NCBI GenBank assembly: GCA_000965745.1
Contig: CP009479.1
Location: forward strand, 2,056,457 to 2,120,456
DNA length: 64,000 bases
Reading direction: 5' to 3'
From: an uncultured archaeon
GTDB lineage: Archaea; Thermoplasmatota; Thermoplasmata; Thermoplasmatales; Thermoplasmataceae
The notes under the pieces were generated by a model that saw nothing but the letters and a program-made list of their open reading frames with translations, did not search any database and had not been told where the DNA came from. Shown here one piece after another: positions 52,921 through 62,111 of this stretch; position 1 is the stretch's first letter, and every line of letters starts with the position of its first letter. A program made the translations under genes and the position numbers.

Positions 52921-53085
52921 TTCTTTATACAGTATCCTGTATGAATATTGACTTAAATTTTTTCCGCTTTTAAGATGAGGGCTGAGTGGAGTCAACTAAA
53001 TTTTGACAATGTCGCTTTTAACCTCTGCATGTTGAATGCCGTTCAGGGGACTCTAGTTCATAAGGGTCTTCGGTATATAAATAAG

Positions 53086-54093
53086 ATGGGAAACCTCAGG
53101 TCTGAACTGTTAAGGGAACTAGAGTCAAGAGGACCCGGAGGCTTAAGGCAGAATGAGATTTACTCTGCCCTCAATTATTCAAGGTCTCACGTATCAGAAA
53201 CACTCGCCTCACTTGAACGGGGAGGTATTATATTACGCAAGAGGGAAGGAAAGGCTTCAAAAAGGGTCTGGCTTACTGAGCAATATCCAGGGCACATTGA
53301 AGGCCTTGTACGGGTTGGGATATTGATGTCCTCGGAATACGTCCCGTTTCTGAGTTCCATATGGAAGTCCATGGAAGGAAAGAATCAAAAGATAAAGGTT
53401 AGGGTTTTTGGAAGTGCGCCTGATCTGATATCCTCATTGCATGAATACACCCTTGAGATAGGGGTTGCCCCGACATTCACCCACGTCCTGTTTTCACTTA
53501 CCAATAAGAAAGAGGTCATAATTTCTGCAGTAGGTAGCGGCGGGTCGGCCGTTTTATCCAACAGTGCAGTAAACAATAACCTGCTGGCAACTTCTGAATC
53601 CTCTACCATGGCGCTGATGTCCAGGGAATTGGTTAAGGAGAAAGGGGCAAAGATACATTTCTTTACTGACCCGGGAAAGGCGAAAGATGAATTTCTGGCT
53701 GGCTCTTTCGAATATATGGCAATCTGGGAGCCGTTCCTTTCCGATGCAAGGAATCACCCTGGAATTGAGGAGGTGTCGGATAGTGGAGAAAAATCCTTTC
53801 TCAACCCGTGCTGCTCCATCGGGGTGAGCAGAAACTTCCTGGAGTCTGAAGGAGAACTTGTAAGGGTGATTTCAAGAGGATATCATGAATTCCTTGAGAA
53901 AATGGGAGAACCTGACCTTGATTATGGCATTGGCGTAATTTCTGATGCCACGGGGTACAACCCTGAAGAACTCCTGGAATCCCTCAAATCCTATGAGTTT
54001 TCGGACAGATTGGATTTGGCTATGCTCAGAAAGTACATGATAGACGTTGGAATCCCTGTCTCATCGGAACGATTGAAAGAAATGCTTCTTTAG
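53086..54093 (+). CDS. winged-helix regulator with periplasmic-binding-protein-like sensor domain
   Basis: About 335 residues from ATG 53086. Residues 1-65 are a MarR/ArsR-like winged helix (R-Q-N-E-I-Y-S-A-L-N-Y-S-R-S-H-V-S-E-T-L). The rest resembles type II substrate-binding proteins of nitrate/sulfonate ABC systems (G-I-L-M-S-S-E-Y, and M-A-I-W-E-P-F), without signal peptide, so it is a cytoplasmic sensor. The divergent gene encodes the matching AAA-associated domain, which suggests a dismantled transport system turned into regulation. The frame opens at 52975. A TATA-like tatataaat lies directly before 53086, so the exact start is uncertain. Confidence 0.7.
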   Translation: MGNLRSELLRELESRGPGGLRQNEIYSALNYSRSHVSETLASLERGGIILRKREGKASKRVWLTEQYPGHIEGLVRVGILMSSEYVPFLSSIWKSMEGKNQKIKVRVFGSAPDLISSLHEYTLEIGVAPTFTHVLFSLTNKKEVIISAVGSGGSAVLSNSAVNNNLLATSESSTMALMSRELVKEKGAKIHFFTDPGKAKDEFLAGSFEYMAIWEPFLSDARNHPGIEEVSDSGEKSFLNPCCSIGVSRNFLESEGELVRVISRGYHEFLEKMGEPDLDYGIGVISDATGYNPEELLESLKSYEFSDRLDLAMLRKYMIDVGIPVSSERLKEMLL

Positions 54094-54096
54094 TGG

Positions 54097-55722
54097 CTAC
54101 TGCAAAAGCATTTCCACTTCGAGCAGATTAAGCTCAAGCGCTGCTACCGGGGCATTCAAATCATACCTCACCAGGACATCAGGGTCCACTTCCCCAATTA
54201 TCCCCACTGGCTTCCCGTTGAAGAAAATGCTGCCTGCCCTTCCCTCTATAAATCCTTCCTGCTTCTTCTGTCTGATCTCAATGGAACCGATGCCAAGTCT
54301 TGTTGCAGCATAATCAAGAACCTGCTTTATTGAGGAATAGGACGCTTTAGAGTCCATTATCACGGCACAGAAACGAGTTTCCTGTTCACCGTTGCTGTAA
54401 ACCTCCCCAATCTCAAAAACTCTGTGCGGGAGGGGCCTTCTCTTGTTTATGCGCAGCAGCTCAAGGATGTTTATGTGAAGCCTGTCCCTTATAACAGAGT
54501 AATCAAGGCTCTTTGGGTTGCGAATCTCAATGCCTCCCACGTATTGGAAATGCCTGTAATGGGATGACGATGATACGACGAATGTCCTTACTTCCTGGAG
54601 GCCTATGCCTATCATTGCGTCCCTCAAAAGGGATGAAAAATCGTTTGACCTGTTCGGGGTTCCGATCAGGGGGAGGTCCATCTTTTTCTCCCGGATCCTT
54701 GAAAGGCCGTAAGCCTTGACTACGTCCTCTATCACATCCACCTGCCCCATTACGTCGACCCTGTTTCCAGGTACCTTGACGCTTATCCAAGCCGAAGATG
54801 GCTCAGCCATGTATCCCATTCTCCTGAGTAGTTCAATGGTATTTTTCTGTGACGGATCCATTCCCGTGATCCTTTTCATTTCATCACTGGAAAGGTTGAT
54901 CTCCCTTCCGTCATAACCATCTGCTCCGATTTCGGTGAATGCGCCTCCTGTAACACTAGCGGGGTAAACTGTATAACCGATATTCTGGAATTCATAAAGC
55001 AATAGGAAATATGCATCCCTGGCCGCTTTTCTGTCATTTCCTGTTATGTCAACAAAAAATCTCCTGGTTTTTTCATCCACCTTTGATTTCAAGCCGTTTA
55101 TAACGGGTGGCATTGAAAGCACGCCGCCATCGCTGTCCAGTATCACTGGCACTTCAGTATCCGATTCAATAAGCTTGCCGAACTCGACTCCTTTGGGATG
55201 CTCCTTCAGGATACGCTTTGCAGTTCCTGTTACAGTGCCGTCATAAGTAGTAAATTCGATGCTGTCACTTTTCACCGCCCTGTACTCAAACGGGGGTTTT
55301 AGCTTGTCCAGATCATGAAGCCCTATGGAGACCTTGACTCTATTCTTGCCCAGGTTGTCGTGTATTCTTTCCTGGTAGTCGATCAGTCCTTCAAGGCTGC
55401 CTTCAATCGGCCTTCCGCTTGCAATAAACGCAATCGCATATTTCCTGATTTTCCTGACATTGCCAGAAATTCTAAATTCGACTTCAGAGATTGAACTTTC
55501 CCGATTAATCCAGTAGTCTCTGTCATAGAAGCATTTCATAGCTTCCCGCAGGGCCGGGAATGAGAACAGATCAGGCCGGTCCGGGTTGAATTCAACCTTC
55601 AGCTCGTTGCCGTCTTCCTCTATAGTGTAACCGATAACCTCTGAAAACTCAGTGAGGTTTTTGATGAAACTTTTTCCATAATTCTTTACCAGAGAGGATT
55701 TTGTGTCCTTTATGACTACCAT
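54097..55722 (-). CDS. pheT: phenylalanine-tRNA ligase beta subunit
   Basis: 541 residues of the short archaeal/eukaryotic-type beta subunit: the N-terminal V-E-F-N-P-D-R-P-D-L-F-S region, B3/4 editing domain, B5 domain (R-I-T-G-M-D-P...L-L-R-R-M-G-Y) and the inactive catalytic-like C-terminal domain (R-N-P-K-S-L-D-Y-S-V-I-R). With PheS it charges tRNA-Phe. pheS is not in the window. A TATA-like acattaaataaac at about 55747-55760 gives a leaderless start at 55722. It overlaps the end of the upstream gene, so pheT has its own promoter. Confidence 0.95.
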   Translation of the reverse strand: MVVIKDTKSSLVKNYGKSFIKNLTEFSEVIGYTIEEDGNELKVEFNPDRPDLFSFPALREAMKCFYDRDYWINRESSISEVEFRISGNVRKIRKYAIAFIASGRPIEGSLEGLIDYQERIHDNLGKNRVKVSIGLHDLDKLKPPFEYRAVKSDSIEFTTYDGTVTGTAKRILKEHPKGVEFGKLIESDTEVPVILDSDGGVLSMPPVINGLKSKVDEKTRRFFVDITGNDRKAARDAYFLLLYEFQNIGYTVYPASVTGGAFTEIGADGYDGREINLSSDEMKRITGMDPSQKNTIELLRRMGYMAEPSSAWISVKVPGNRVDVMGQVDVIEDVVKAYGLSRIREKKMDLPLIGTPNRSNDFSSLLRDAMIGIGLQEVRTFVVSSSSHYRHFQYVGGIEIRNPKSLDYSVIRDRLHINILELLRINKRRPLPHRVFEIGEVYSNGEQETRFCAVIMDSKASYSSIKQVLDYAATRLGIGSIEIRQKKQEGFIEGRAGSIFFNGKPVGIIGEVDPDVLVRYDLNAPVAALELNLLEVEMLLQ

Positions 55723-55748
55723 GATCTGAAGTCAATGAGATTAGCTGT

Positions 55749-56078
55749 TTATTTAATGTTTTCCTGCTTTGAGATCTCATCAATCTCATCGTTAAGCCTC
55801 TTCAGGGTGTAATCTCTTAAAACTATGCGGATAAGATCGTCGAGTGAGATTGCAGATCCGCTTTCAACATCCTTTTCAAGATCACTGAGGATCTTCTGTG
55901 GGATCATTACGTTCACCTTGCTTGCCTTCCCACCTTTGTAGTTCCTTTCAATGAACTCGTCGATTGATTTTCGGATAATCTCAGAAATGTTCTCGAACTG
56001 CATTGACTCTACGAGTTGCTCAAGCTTCTCCATGGTCTCTTCTGAGATTCTTACGGTAACCCTGTAAGGAACTGACAT
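55749..56078 (-). CDS. tandem ribbon-helix-helix regulator
   Basis: 109 residues with two ribbon-helix-helix units: Y-R-V-T-V-R-I-S-E-E-T-M-E-K-L followed by I-S-E-I-I-R-K-S-I, and K-V-N-V-M-I-P-Q-K-I-L-S-D-L followed by L-D-D-L-I-R-I-V-L. One chain would thus make a complete RHH fold, or chains would stack as tandem dimers. It is a probable DNA-binding repressor. It is upstream of pheT on the same strand, and its last codons contain the pheT TATA element. Confidence 0.8.
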   Translation of the reverse strand: MSVPYRVTVRISEETMEKLEQLVESMQFENISEIIRKSIDEFIERNYKGGKASKVNVMIPQKILSDLEKDVESGSAISLDDLIRIVLRDYTLKRLNDEIDEISKQENIK

Positions 56079-56277
56079 TTTCCTGAACCCTCAAATAATT
56101 CCCGATTCCTATTATTACAGTAATGTTTCAGAGAACGGGACTTAACCTTGTCTGACACAGTTGTAATTTACATATAAACCTTTTTGAGTTGCCTGCAAAG
56201 TTACGTCATCCGGCCGGAGATATTGAAAGGCATTTATTTTGGAATTTAATAAATACAGCCATTCAATGCTATAGCCA

Positions 56278-56793
56278 ATGGTCATTGAAATTGGGAAGAA
56301 AGTCTACCTGGCCGAAACGGCTGTCCTGATCGGAGAAGTGAAATTGTCCGACGGTGTATCTGTTTTTGACCACTCAGTGCTGAGAGGAGATCTGAATCAT
56401 ATCTCGATAGGAACTGATTCAAACATACAGGACAATGTTACGATTCATGTGGAGAAAGACCATCCTACCGTGATTGGAAGGAATGTTTCTGTCGGGCATA
56501 ATGCGATAATTCATGGGGCCAAGGTTGAAGAGAGTGTGATTGTGGGCATGGGTGCCATACTCCTCAATGGCTCCCACATAAGGAGCGGATCAGTAGTGGC
56601 AGCAGGGGCGGTTGTCAGAGAAGGTTTCGAGAGTGAGGAAAATTCAATCGTGGCAGGGATACCGGCAACAACAAAAAAAGTGGATGAGTCCGTCAGAAAG
56701 TACGCAGTGAAGAATGGCGAGTCCTATCAGAAATTAAGAGATCGGTACCTGGCCGGAAAAGTGGAGAAACGATATGGAAAGGGCGAACAATAG
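56278..56793 (+). CDS. gamma-class carbonic anhydrase-like protein
   Basis: 171 residues of left-handed beta-helix (hexapeptide repeats) with a C-terminal helix. The metal His residues His57 (T-I-H-V), His74 (G-H-N-A) and His79 (I-I-H-G) are in place. R-G-D (36-38) and Q-D-N-V match YrdA/Cam relatives. It is likely a CO2/bicarbonate enzyme, although many such proteins lack measured activity. The frame starts with ATG 56278. A TATA-like aatttaataaat lies about 30 nt upstream. Confidence 0.85.
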   Translation: MVIEIGKKVYLAETAVLIGEVKLSDGVSVFDHSVLRGDLNHISIGTDSNIQDNVTIHVEKDHPTVIGRNVSVGHNAIIHGAKVEESVIVGMGAILLNGSHIRSGSVVAAGAVVREGFESEENSIVAGIPATTKKVDESVRKYAVKNGESYQKLRDRYLAGKVEKRYGKGEQ

Positions 56794-56931
56794 GCAAAAA
56801 GAGTGGTGCCCTAGAAACCGGCTTTTCAGCGCCTCTGTGGAACATACCTACACAAGAGCATGCTGAAGGACAGGCAGGAGCCACTACATAATTCTATACA
56901 GTATTATAAATTAAAAATTATACAAAAAATG

Positions 56932-56944
56932 GATATAAATAACC
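56932..56944 (+). promoter_or_regulatory. archaellum operon promoter (TATA)
   Basis: gatataaataacc lies about 30 nt before the ribosome binding site of arlB and is the only good TATA element in front of the operon. An AT-rich stretch (about 56888-56931) precedes it. Confidence 0.6.
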
Positions 56945-56961
56945 AGACGCTTCGACAACCT

Positions 56962-56967
56962 GAGGTG
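56962..56967 (+). promoter_or_regulatory. Shine-Dalgarno site that fixes the arlB start
   Basis: GAGGTG lies 5 nt before TTG 56973 and 20 nt before ATG 56988. The spacing favours the TTG as the archaellin start codon. Confidence 0.55.
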
Positions 56968-56972
56968 TCTAA

Positions 56973-57710
56973 TTGAATAGAGCCGTAATGAAAAGAGCTA
57001 AAAAGCTCGGGAAATTGTTCAGCCTGAAGGTGGACAGCAGAGGAGATACAGGAATCGGTACCCTCATTGTTTTCATAGCAATGGTACTGGTTGCTGCAGT
57101 CGCTTCAACTGTCCTTATTCACACGGCTGGAACACTACAGCAGAGAGCATCGAGTACAGGTCAGCAGACAACGCAGCAGGTATCAACCGGTCTGTCGGTG
57201 TCTTCGATCTATGGGATCAACAACGAAACCGCCGCGTTTACAGCAGGTAGCATAAAGTGGGTAGCCATATACATTGGAGAAACATCCGGAAGTCAGCCGG
57301 TCAACCTCGGTAACGTCACACTCCAGCTGACATACAAGGGCCAGACTGCATCACTTACCTACATTGGCAACAATAGCACAGTTGCCGGGTACCACAGTGC
57401 TGCACAGGGAACAAACAATGTTTTCCAGAGCAAATACTTCAGTGCACTGGATAACAATTCAGCCGGAGCAAGTGATCACTTTGCAGTCCTGACGATAGCA
57501 GACCCAACATCATCCCTGTCGGGAACATACCCAGTGGTATCATACGGTGACCAGGTAGCGCTGCTAGTCAACGTAACAGCAGTATTTGGCGCAGGTATAT
57601 CACAGGGACAAAGTGTAACTGGTTCAGTCACGCCACCGAGCGGTAACCCGGGAGTCATACAGTTCACTGCACCGGAGTCTTTCACACAGGCAATAGTACA
57701 GCTGCAATAA
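56973..57710 (+). CDS. arlB: archaellin (filament protein)
   Basis: 245 residues. The class III signal peptide ends in R-G-D-T-G and is followed by the filament helix I-G-T-L-I-V-F-I-A-M-V-L-V-A-A-V-A. Prepilin peptidase would cut after the Gly. The exposed domain is a beta sandwich with several N-X-S/T sites, likely glycosylated by AglB. The start is TTG 56973, chosen for its Shine-Dalgarno site. Only one archaellin gene is present. It heads the operon. Confidence 0.93.
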   Translation: MNRAVMKRAKKLGKLFSLKVDSRGDTGIGTLIVFIAMVLVAAVASTVLIHTAGTLQQRASSTGQQTTQQVSTGLSVSSIYGINNETAAFTAGSIKWVAIYIGETSGSQPVNLGNVTLQLTYKGQTASLTYIGNNSTVAGYHSAAQGTNNVFQSKYFSALDNNSAGASDHFAVLTIADPTSSLSGTYPVVSYGDQVALLVNVTAVFGAGISQGQSVTGSVTPPSGNPGVIQFTAPESFTQAIVQLQ

Positions 57711-57744
57711 GCTGTATTATTCCCCTATTTAATCAGTGAGTACA

Positions 57745-58221
57745 ATGGGTCTCTTTGACAAATTGATTGGAAGAAGGAAAAAAGAGGCCACAGCAAACGT
57801 ACAGAATCCTATTCAGCAACAGCCAGCGAACGTCAGTCCACCTCCACAACCGCAAGTTGACACGAAGATAATAGAAGGGATAAATCAGCGGTTGACTTCG
57901 ATCGAGAATGAAGTCAACAGGCTGAATATGTCCTTTGAAGCATCTAGAAGAAGCGTATCTGAGGTAAAAGAAGACGTAGAAGGTCTAAAGGAGAATGTAA
58001 AAATGGTAGTTTCACTATATGAAATGGTCTCGAAAGAGTTCAATCCGTTCATAGATCAGACTCCAGAAGAGATCAAGGATCTCACAGACTCACTTAGGGA
58101 AAACGTTGAAGACCTCAGAAGCCTTGTCAACTCAGCAATCAAGGATCTCAAGGAGTTGTATGGAGCACCAGACATGGATTCAATACTAGACGAAATGGAT
58201 CAGGAGGAATCAAATGATTAA
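57745..58221 (+). CDS. arlC: archaellum protein ArlC
   Basis: About 158 residues. An N-terminal Pro/Gln-rich stretch is followed by a coiled coil (about 45-90: I-N-Q-R-L-T-S-I-E-N-E-V-N-R-L) and the ArlC motif V-S-L-Y-E-M-V-S-K-E-F-N-P-F-I. ArlC/D/E form the ring that links the motor to chemotaxis. ATG 57745 is preferred to GTG 57736. It overlaps the next gene by 8 bases. Confidence 0.85.
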   Translation: MGLFDKLIGRRKKEATANVQNPIQQQPANVSPPPQPQVDTKIIEGINQRLTSIENEVNRLNMSFEASRRSVSEVKEDVEGLKENVKMVVSLYEMVSKEFNPFIDQTPEEIKDLTDSLRENVEDLRSLVNSAIKDLKELYGAPDMDSILDEMDQEESND

Positions 58222-58915
58222 CGATTCCCTTAAGGGATTTCTACAGACAAAAGTGGATTCTATCGACAAGTCCATACCTAAATTCGTTGTGGAAGAACTG
58301 AGACAGAAAATACTCAACTCACCGACTAAGTTCTCAAAAACAGATATTGAGAATCTTTTCAACAACCTTCAGAAAAAATACATGGAGGGCAGAGAAAATT
58401 CGCTCCTGGGTAAAGTCGACCAGATATTTCGTGAAATATCCAATGTCGAAAGCATGCTGTCAAGCGGAGGGGGGAAACGCCCGAAGCCCTCGGCATTCGA
58501 CTCAGAAGATGAACTATCCGAACCCACAGCAGAAAAACCTAGGTCTTACAAGAAAAGATACAAGCTCGAAGCAGTCGGAGATGATGTAGTGTCATTGATG
58601 GTTGCCTTGAGATGGCTGGAATTTCTGCTAGACAACTATGGTGCAGAGAATACTCTTGACATACTCGACTACTACGAAAGTCTCGGATGGATATCGCCCA
58701 ATGCAAAAGAACAGATGTTCAAGTTTACAAAGATTACGGGCATAATGGCTCCTGCACAGGAGTACAAGATTAAGCCGACAATACAGGACCACATAGTTAC
58801 GATGCTTTTCATTGAAAAGCTGAACGGTGGAGAGATATCCAGGGACCTGATAGAGAGGCTTGAAAGAGATTTCAGACTTCTCAAAAAAGGAGTAGACGAA
58901 CTGTATGGGATTTAG
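58214..58915 (+). CDS. archaellum protein ArlD/E
   Basis: 233 residues. The C-terminal half has the FlaD/E signature A-L-R-W-L-E-F-L-L-D-N-Y-G, L-D-Y-Y-E-S-L-G-W-I-S and I-T-M-L-F-I-E-K-L. The N-terminal half is helical and charged. A single protein seems to stand for both ArlD and ArlE. It would belong to the cytosolic motor ring. It overlaps arlF by 11 bases. Confidence 0.87.
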   Translation: MINDSLKGFLQTKVDSIDKSIPKFVVEELRQKILNSPTKFSKTDIENLFNNLQKKYMEGRENSLLGKVDQIFREISNVESMLSSGGGKRPKPSAFDSEDELSEPTAEKPRSYKKRYKLEAVGDDVVSLMVALRWLEFLLDNYGAENTLDILDYYESLGWISPNAKEQMFKFTKITGIMAPAQEYKIKPTIQDHIVTMLFIEKLNGGEISRDLIERLERDFRLLKKGVDELYGI

Positions 58916-59339
58916 TTACGTTGCAGCTGCGGCAATTTTGCTCAGTTCAACCCTTATTTTTTTTGGAATGGTATATTCCGGTTTCGTTCAATCGAATCTC
59001 GAAATTCACAATTCAGGGGTTCAGTATGACCACCAGAGATACGATTATCTCAATTCAAACGTAAACATCACAGGATATAATGTGGTGAATGAAAGCACTG
59101 CAAATGCCAGTGCGTATAAGGTATATATAAATATGACAAACACAGGCAGTGTTACGCTCAATATGAACTCGACAGACATCCTGGTAAACGGGATAATGAC
59201 CGGGTTCAATTCATCGGCCGAGTACCTGTTCCCGCTGGGAAAGGGAAACGTCTCATTCAATGTAAATTCAACTTCAACTTATGATGTTGAAATAGTGTTC
59301 AGCACAGGATATGAAAAATATGCGAAGGTGACAGCCTAA
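58905..59339 (+). CDS. arlF: archaellum stator protein ArlF
   Basis: 144 residues: an N-terminal membrane helix (A-A-A-A-I-L-L-S-S-T-L-I-F-F-G-M-V) and an outside beta domain with many N-X-S/T sites. ArlF binds the S-layer or envelope and holds the rotating motor. Its stop overlaps the arlG ATG by one base (TAATG). Confidence 0.85.
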   Translation: MGFSYVAAAAILLSSTLIFFGMVYSGFVQSNLEIHNSGVQYDHQRYDYLNSNVNITGYNVVNESTANASAYKVYINMTNTGSVTLNMNSTDILVNGIMTGFNSSAEYLFPLGKGNVSFNVNSTSTYDVEIVFSTGYEKYAKVTA

Positions 59340-59788
59340 TGGGATCTTTAGCAACATCGGAACTGATATTCTTCATAGCAACTCTTGTGATTAGCGCATC
59401 CGTAGTGGGAGTTCTCGGGGGCCAGACTCTCCATATTACCCAGAGCATAAGCCAGTCTTCAAAGACTGTGTCTTCAACGATAGATTCGGGGTTTGAGATC
59501 ATAAATGACCCGTCCAGCATACCCTACAACAGCGGATATGTGTTCTACATAAAGAACACCGGAAGCGAGAGCTTCTATTTCACGAATAATACTATTTCCA
59601 CCGTGATCAACGGAACCCTGCTTTCGGGCAGCAAAGTGGAATACCAGGACCTTGGAGGAAACGGCATGCTGATGCCCGGCCAGGTCGGGACAATAACCGC
59701 GAACCTGACCCTCAGTCCGGGGTATTACACACTCGATGTTACGCTGAGCAACGGGCTGGGCCATAGCATGGTGTTCCGGGTGAATTGA
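59339..59788 (+). CDS. arlG: archaellum stator protein ArlG
   Basis: 149 residues with an N-terminal helix (L-I-F-F-I-A-T-L-V-I-S-A-S-V-V-G-V-L) and a beta-sandwich domain outside, related to ArlF. The motif G-Y-V-F-Y-I-K-N-T-G is typical. ArlG tops the stator filament and contacts ArlF. The arlH gene follows after 9 bases. Confidence 0.87.
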   Translation: MGSLATSELIFFIATLVISASVVGVLGGQTLHITQSISQSSKTVSSTIDSGFEIINDPSSIPYNSGYVFYIKNTGSESFYFTNNTISTVINGTLLSGSKVEYQDLGGNGMLMPGQVGTITANLTLSPGYYTLDVTLSNGLGHSMVFRVN

Positions 59789-59797
59789 GGATCGGCT

Positions 59798-60469
59798 ATG
59801 TATCTGGATTACGGAATTGAAGGTGACGAACTTGACAAGAGAATGGGCGGCGGGCTATACGTCGGCCAGGTCATGTCAATAATGGGTGAGAGCGGCGAAG
59901 GCAAGAGCATGCTTTCCCTGCGTCTAGCCTACGGCCTGATCCAGAATGGTGCCAGCATATGCTACATTTCATCCCAGTTTCCAGTCAGGGAATTCATATC
60001 AGAATCAGAGTCGCTCGGCTATCCGCTGCTTAACGACATACTGTCTGACCAGATGTCACTGATAACGAGCGTGTTCCTGCTCAGAAGAAGCAGGAAGGCA
60101 ACGATCGATCAGCTTCTTGAGAATGAGAAGGTGAAGCAGAAACAGGTACTGATAATCGATTCGCTCCTTCCGATAATGTTCACCGACTTCGACGTGGACT
60201 ATTTTCTCACGAGGCTGAGAAAATTCTCCGAGGGAAGGATAGTGATAATAACGTTAAACCCGACAGATTTCGACCCCAAGATGCTGCTCAAGATACAGCA
60301 GCTGTCAACCACTGTCATATCATTGAAGTCAAAGGAGCTGGCAGGGGAGCGCAAGAGAGTGATTGAGCTGACAAAATTCCCGATGGCCATGAAAGCTTTC
60401 CAGCAGTCAATATCGTACAGGATTGAGCCTGGAAGGGGCCTGATAGTGGAGATCTCAAGTGTATCATAA
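59798..60469 (+). CDS. arlH: archaellum motor ATPase-like protein ArlH
   Basis: 223 residues with a RecA/KaiC-like fold. It has Walker A G-E-S-G-E-G-K-S and Walker B V-L-I-I-D-S-L-L. ArlH binds ATP but is thought to act by phosphorylation state, regulating ArlI. It probably starts at ATG 59798, and its TAA lies in the ribosome site of arlI. Confidence 0.92.
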   Translation: MYLDYGIEGDELDKRMGGGLYVGQVMSIMGESGEGKSMLSLRLAYGLIQNGASICYISSQFPVREFISESESLGYPLLNDILSDQMSLITSVFLLRRSRKATIDQLLENEKVKQKQVLIIDSLLPIMFTDFDVDYFLTRLRKFSEGRIVIITLNPTDFDPKMLLKIQQLSTTVISLKSKELAGERKRVIELTKFPMAMKAFQQSISYRIEPGRGLIVEISSVS

Positions 60470-60474
60470 GGAGG
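60468..60474 (+). promoter_or_regulatory. strong Shine-Dalgarno site of arlI
   Basis: AAGGAGG overlaps the arlH stop codon and is 10 nt before the arlI ATG, which gives efficient re-initiation inside the operon. Confidence 0.6.
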
Positions 60475-60484
60475 AAAGAAACCA

Positions 60485-62107
60485 ATGGTTGAAATAATAA
60501 AATCAGACAGCCTTGAAATGGCATTAAGCAGGAATCCGCACCTGAACGCATACATCGAAAACTACAGGAATGCCACGGGCAGGACTCCTGAATTCGTTTC
60601 AGTAGCGGACAACTCGATTAGGGACATGTCATCCATAGATGTCATCTATCCTGTGGGCGACCCCATTTTCATTCACATACACCTTAACGACGAGGGGGCG
60701 AAACTGTACACGCCAATTGAGCCGAAGCTCACGTTTGATGAAGTAATAGTAATGGAGGAAATTCTCAACATGCTCCTGGCCTTTGCAACTGATTATCCGG
60801 CCCCTGATAACGAGGAGGTGCTTGAGCAGAATCTCGAAGAGCTTTTCTTCAAGAGGGTGACAGTGGGAGTGGCAAACAAGGTGAGAGGGACCTCCGCAAC
60901 TGTGCTTCCAGAACTTTACGACAAGCTTCTTTACAACCTGAAGAAAGAAGTCATCGGGCTTGGGCCACTTGAGCCGCTTATAAGGGATCCGAATATAGAG
61001 GATATCAGCGGGATTGGCGCCAAGGATGTGTACATAGTCCATAAAATACTTGATTCCATGCAGACAGAGGTAACTTTTGGGGACAACGACAGGCTTTCGC
61101 TCTATGCTAAGAGGCTGAGCGAAAGGGTAGGGAGGCCTGTCAGTGACAAAAACCCGATCGTGGACGCCACACTTCCTGACGGTTCCAGGCTTTCGATTGT
61201 CTATAGCAGTGACGTGTCTGCCAGGGGCCCCAGCTTCACCATTAGGAAATTCCAGGACATACCGATTAGTATAGTACAGCTGATAAAGTTCAACACCATG
61301 TCCGCAGAAGAGGGGGCTTATCTCTGGCTGGCACTTGAATATGGCCAGAGTGTGTTTGTCTGCGGCGAGACTGCAAGTGGCAAGACCACGGTGGTAAACG
61401 CCATGATTCCGTTCATAAGGCCTGAGTCCAAGATATTCAGTGCCGAGGACACGCCTGAGGTCAGGGCACCGCATCCTGCCTGGCAACAGCTGGTTACAAG
61501 GGAAAGAGGTGCGGAGGACAGCAGGGTCACCCTGTTTGATCTTCTCAAGACTGCATTAAGGTCAAGGCCCAATTACATTATCGTGGGTGAAATAAGAGGT
61601 GCCGAGGGTTCCATGGCTTTCCAGGCCATGCAGACAGGACATCCGGTAATAGCCACTTTCCACGCAGCATCAGTCAAGAAGATGATCCAGAGGTTTACCG
61701 GGGTTCCGATCAACATCCCAGTGACGTTCATGGATAATCTCAACATAGCACTGATACAGCAGGCGGTTTACGTCAACGGCAAGTTCCTGAGGAGAACAAC
61801 CAGCATTAACGAGATAGAGGGCTACTACGAGGAGCTTGGCGGAGTCTCCACAAAACAGGTTTTCCAGTGGGACCCGACAACTGACAGGCACATATTCAGG
61901 GGAATGAACAACAGCTACATCCTTGAGAAAAGAATCGGGCAGACTGCCGGCCTTCCCGATCCGAAGATGATTTATGATGAGCTGTTCAAGAGAGCAAGGA
62001 TCCTCAAATACATGGTTACCCAGAACATCAACTCATACTATGATGTGTTCAAACTCGTAAAGACGTTCTACACCAAGGGGGACATAGGCGTACCAATATT
62101 CGGATGA
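60485..62107 (+). CDS. arlI: archaellum assembly/rotation ATPase ArlI
   Basis: 540 residues of a type II/IV secretion-like ATPase. It has an N-terminal domain, then V-I-G-L-G-P-L-E-P-L-I-R-D, Walker A C-G-E-T-A-S-G-K-T-T, Asp box Y-I-I-V-G-E-I-R-G, and His box G-H-P-V-I-A-T-F-H-A. It hexamerises under ArlJ and powers filament assembly and rotation. arlJ begins 4 bases after its stop. Confidence 0.95.
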   Translation: MVEIIKSDSLEMALSRNPHLNAYIENYRNATGRTPEFVSVADNSIRDMSSIDVIYPVGDPIFIHIHLNDEGAKLYTPIEPKLTFDEVIVMEEILNMLLAFATDYPAPDNEEVLEQNLEELFFKRVTVGVANKVRGTSATVLPELYDKLLYNLKKEVIGLGPLEPLIRDPNIEDISGIGAKDVYIVHKILDSMQTEVTFGDNDRLSLYAKRLSERVGRPVSDKNPIVDATLPDGSRLSIVYSSDVSARGPSFTIRKFQDIPISIVQLIKFNTMSAEEGAYLWLALEYGQSVFVCGETASGKTTVVNAMIPFIRPESKIFSAEDTPEVRAPHPAWQQLVTRERGAEDSRVTLFDLLKTALRSRPNYIIVGEIRGAEGSMAFQAMQTGHPVIATFHAASVKKMIQRFTGVPINIPVTFMDNLNIALIQQAVYVNGKFLRRTTSINEIEGYYEELGGVSTKQVFQWDPTTDRHIFRGMNNSYILEKRIGQTAGLPDPKMIYDELFKRARILKYMVTQNINSYYDVFKLVKTFYTKGDIGVPIFG

Positions 62108-62111
62108 TAAT

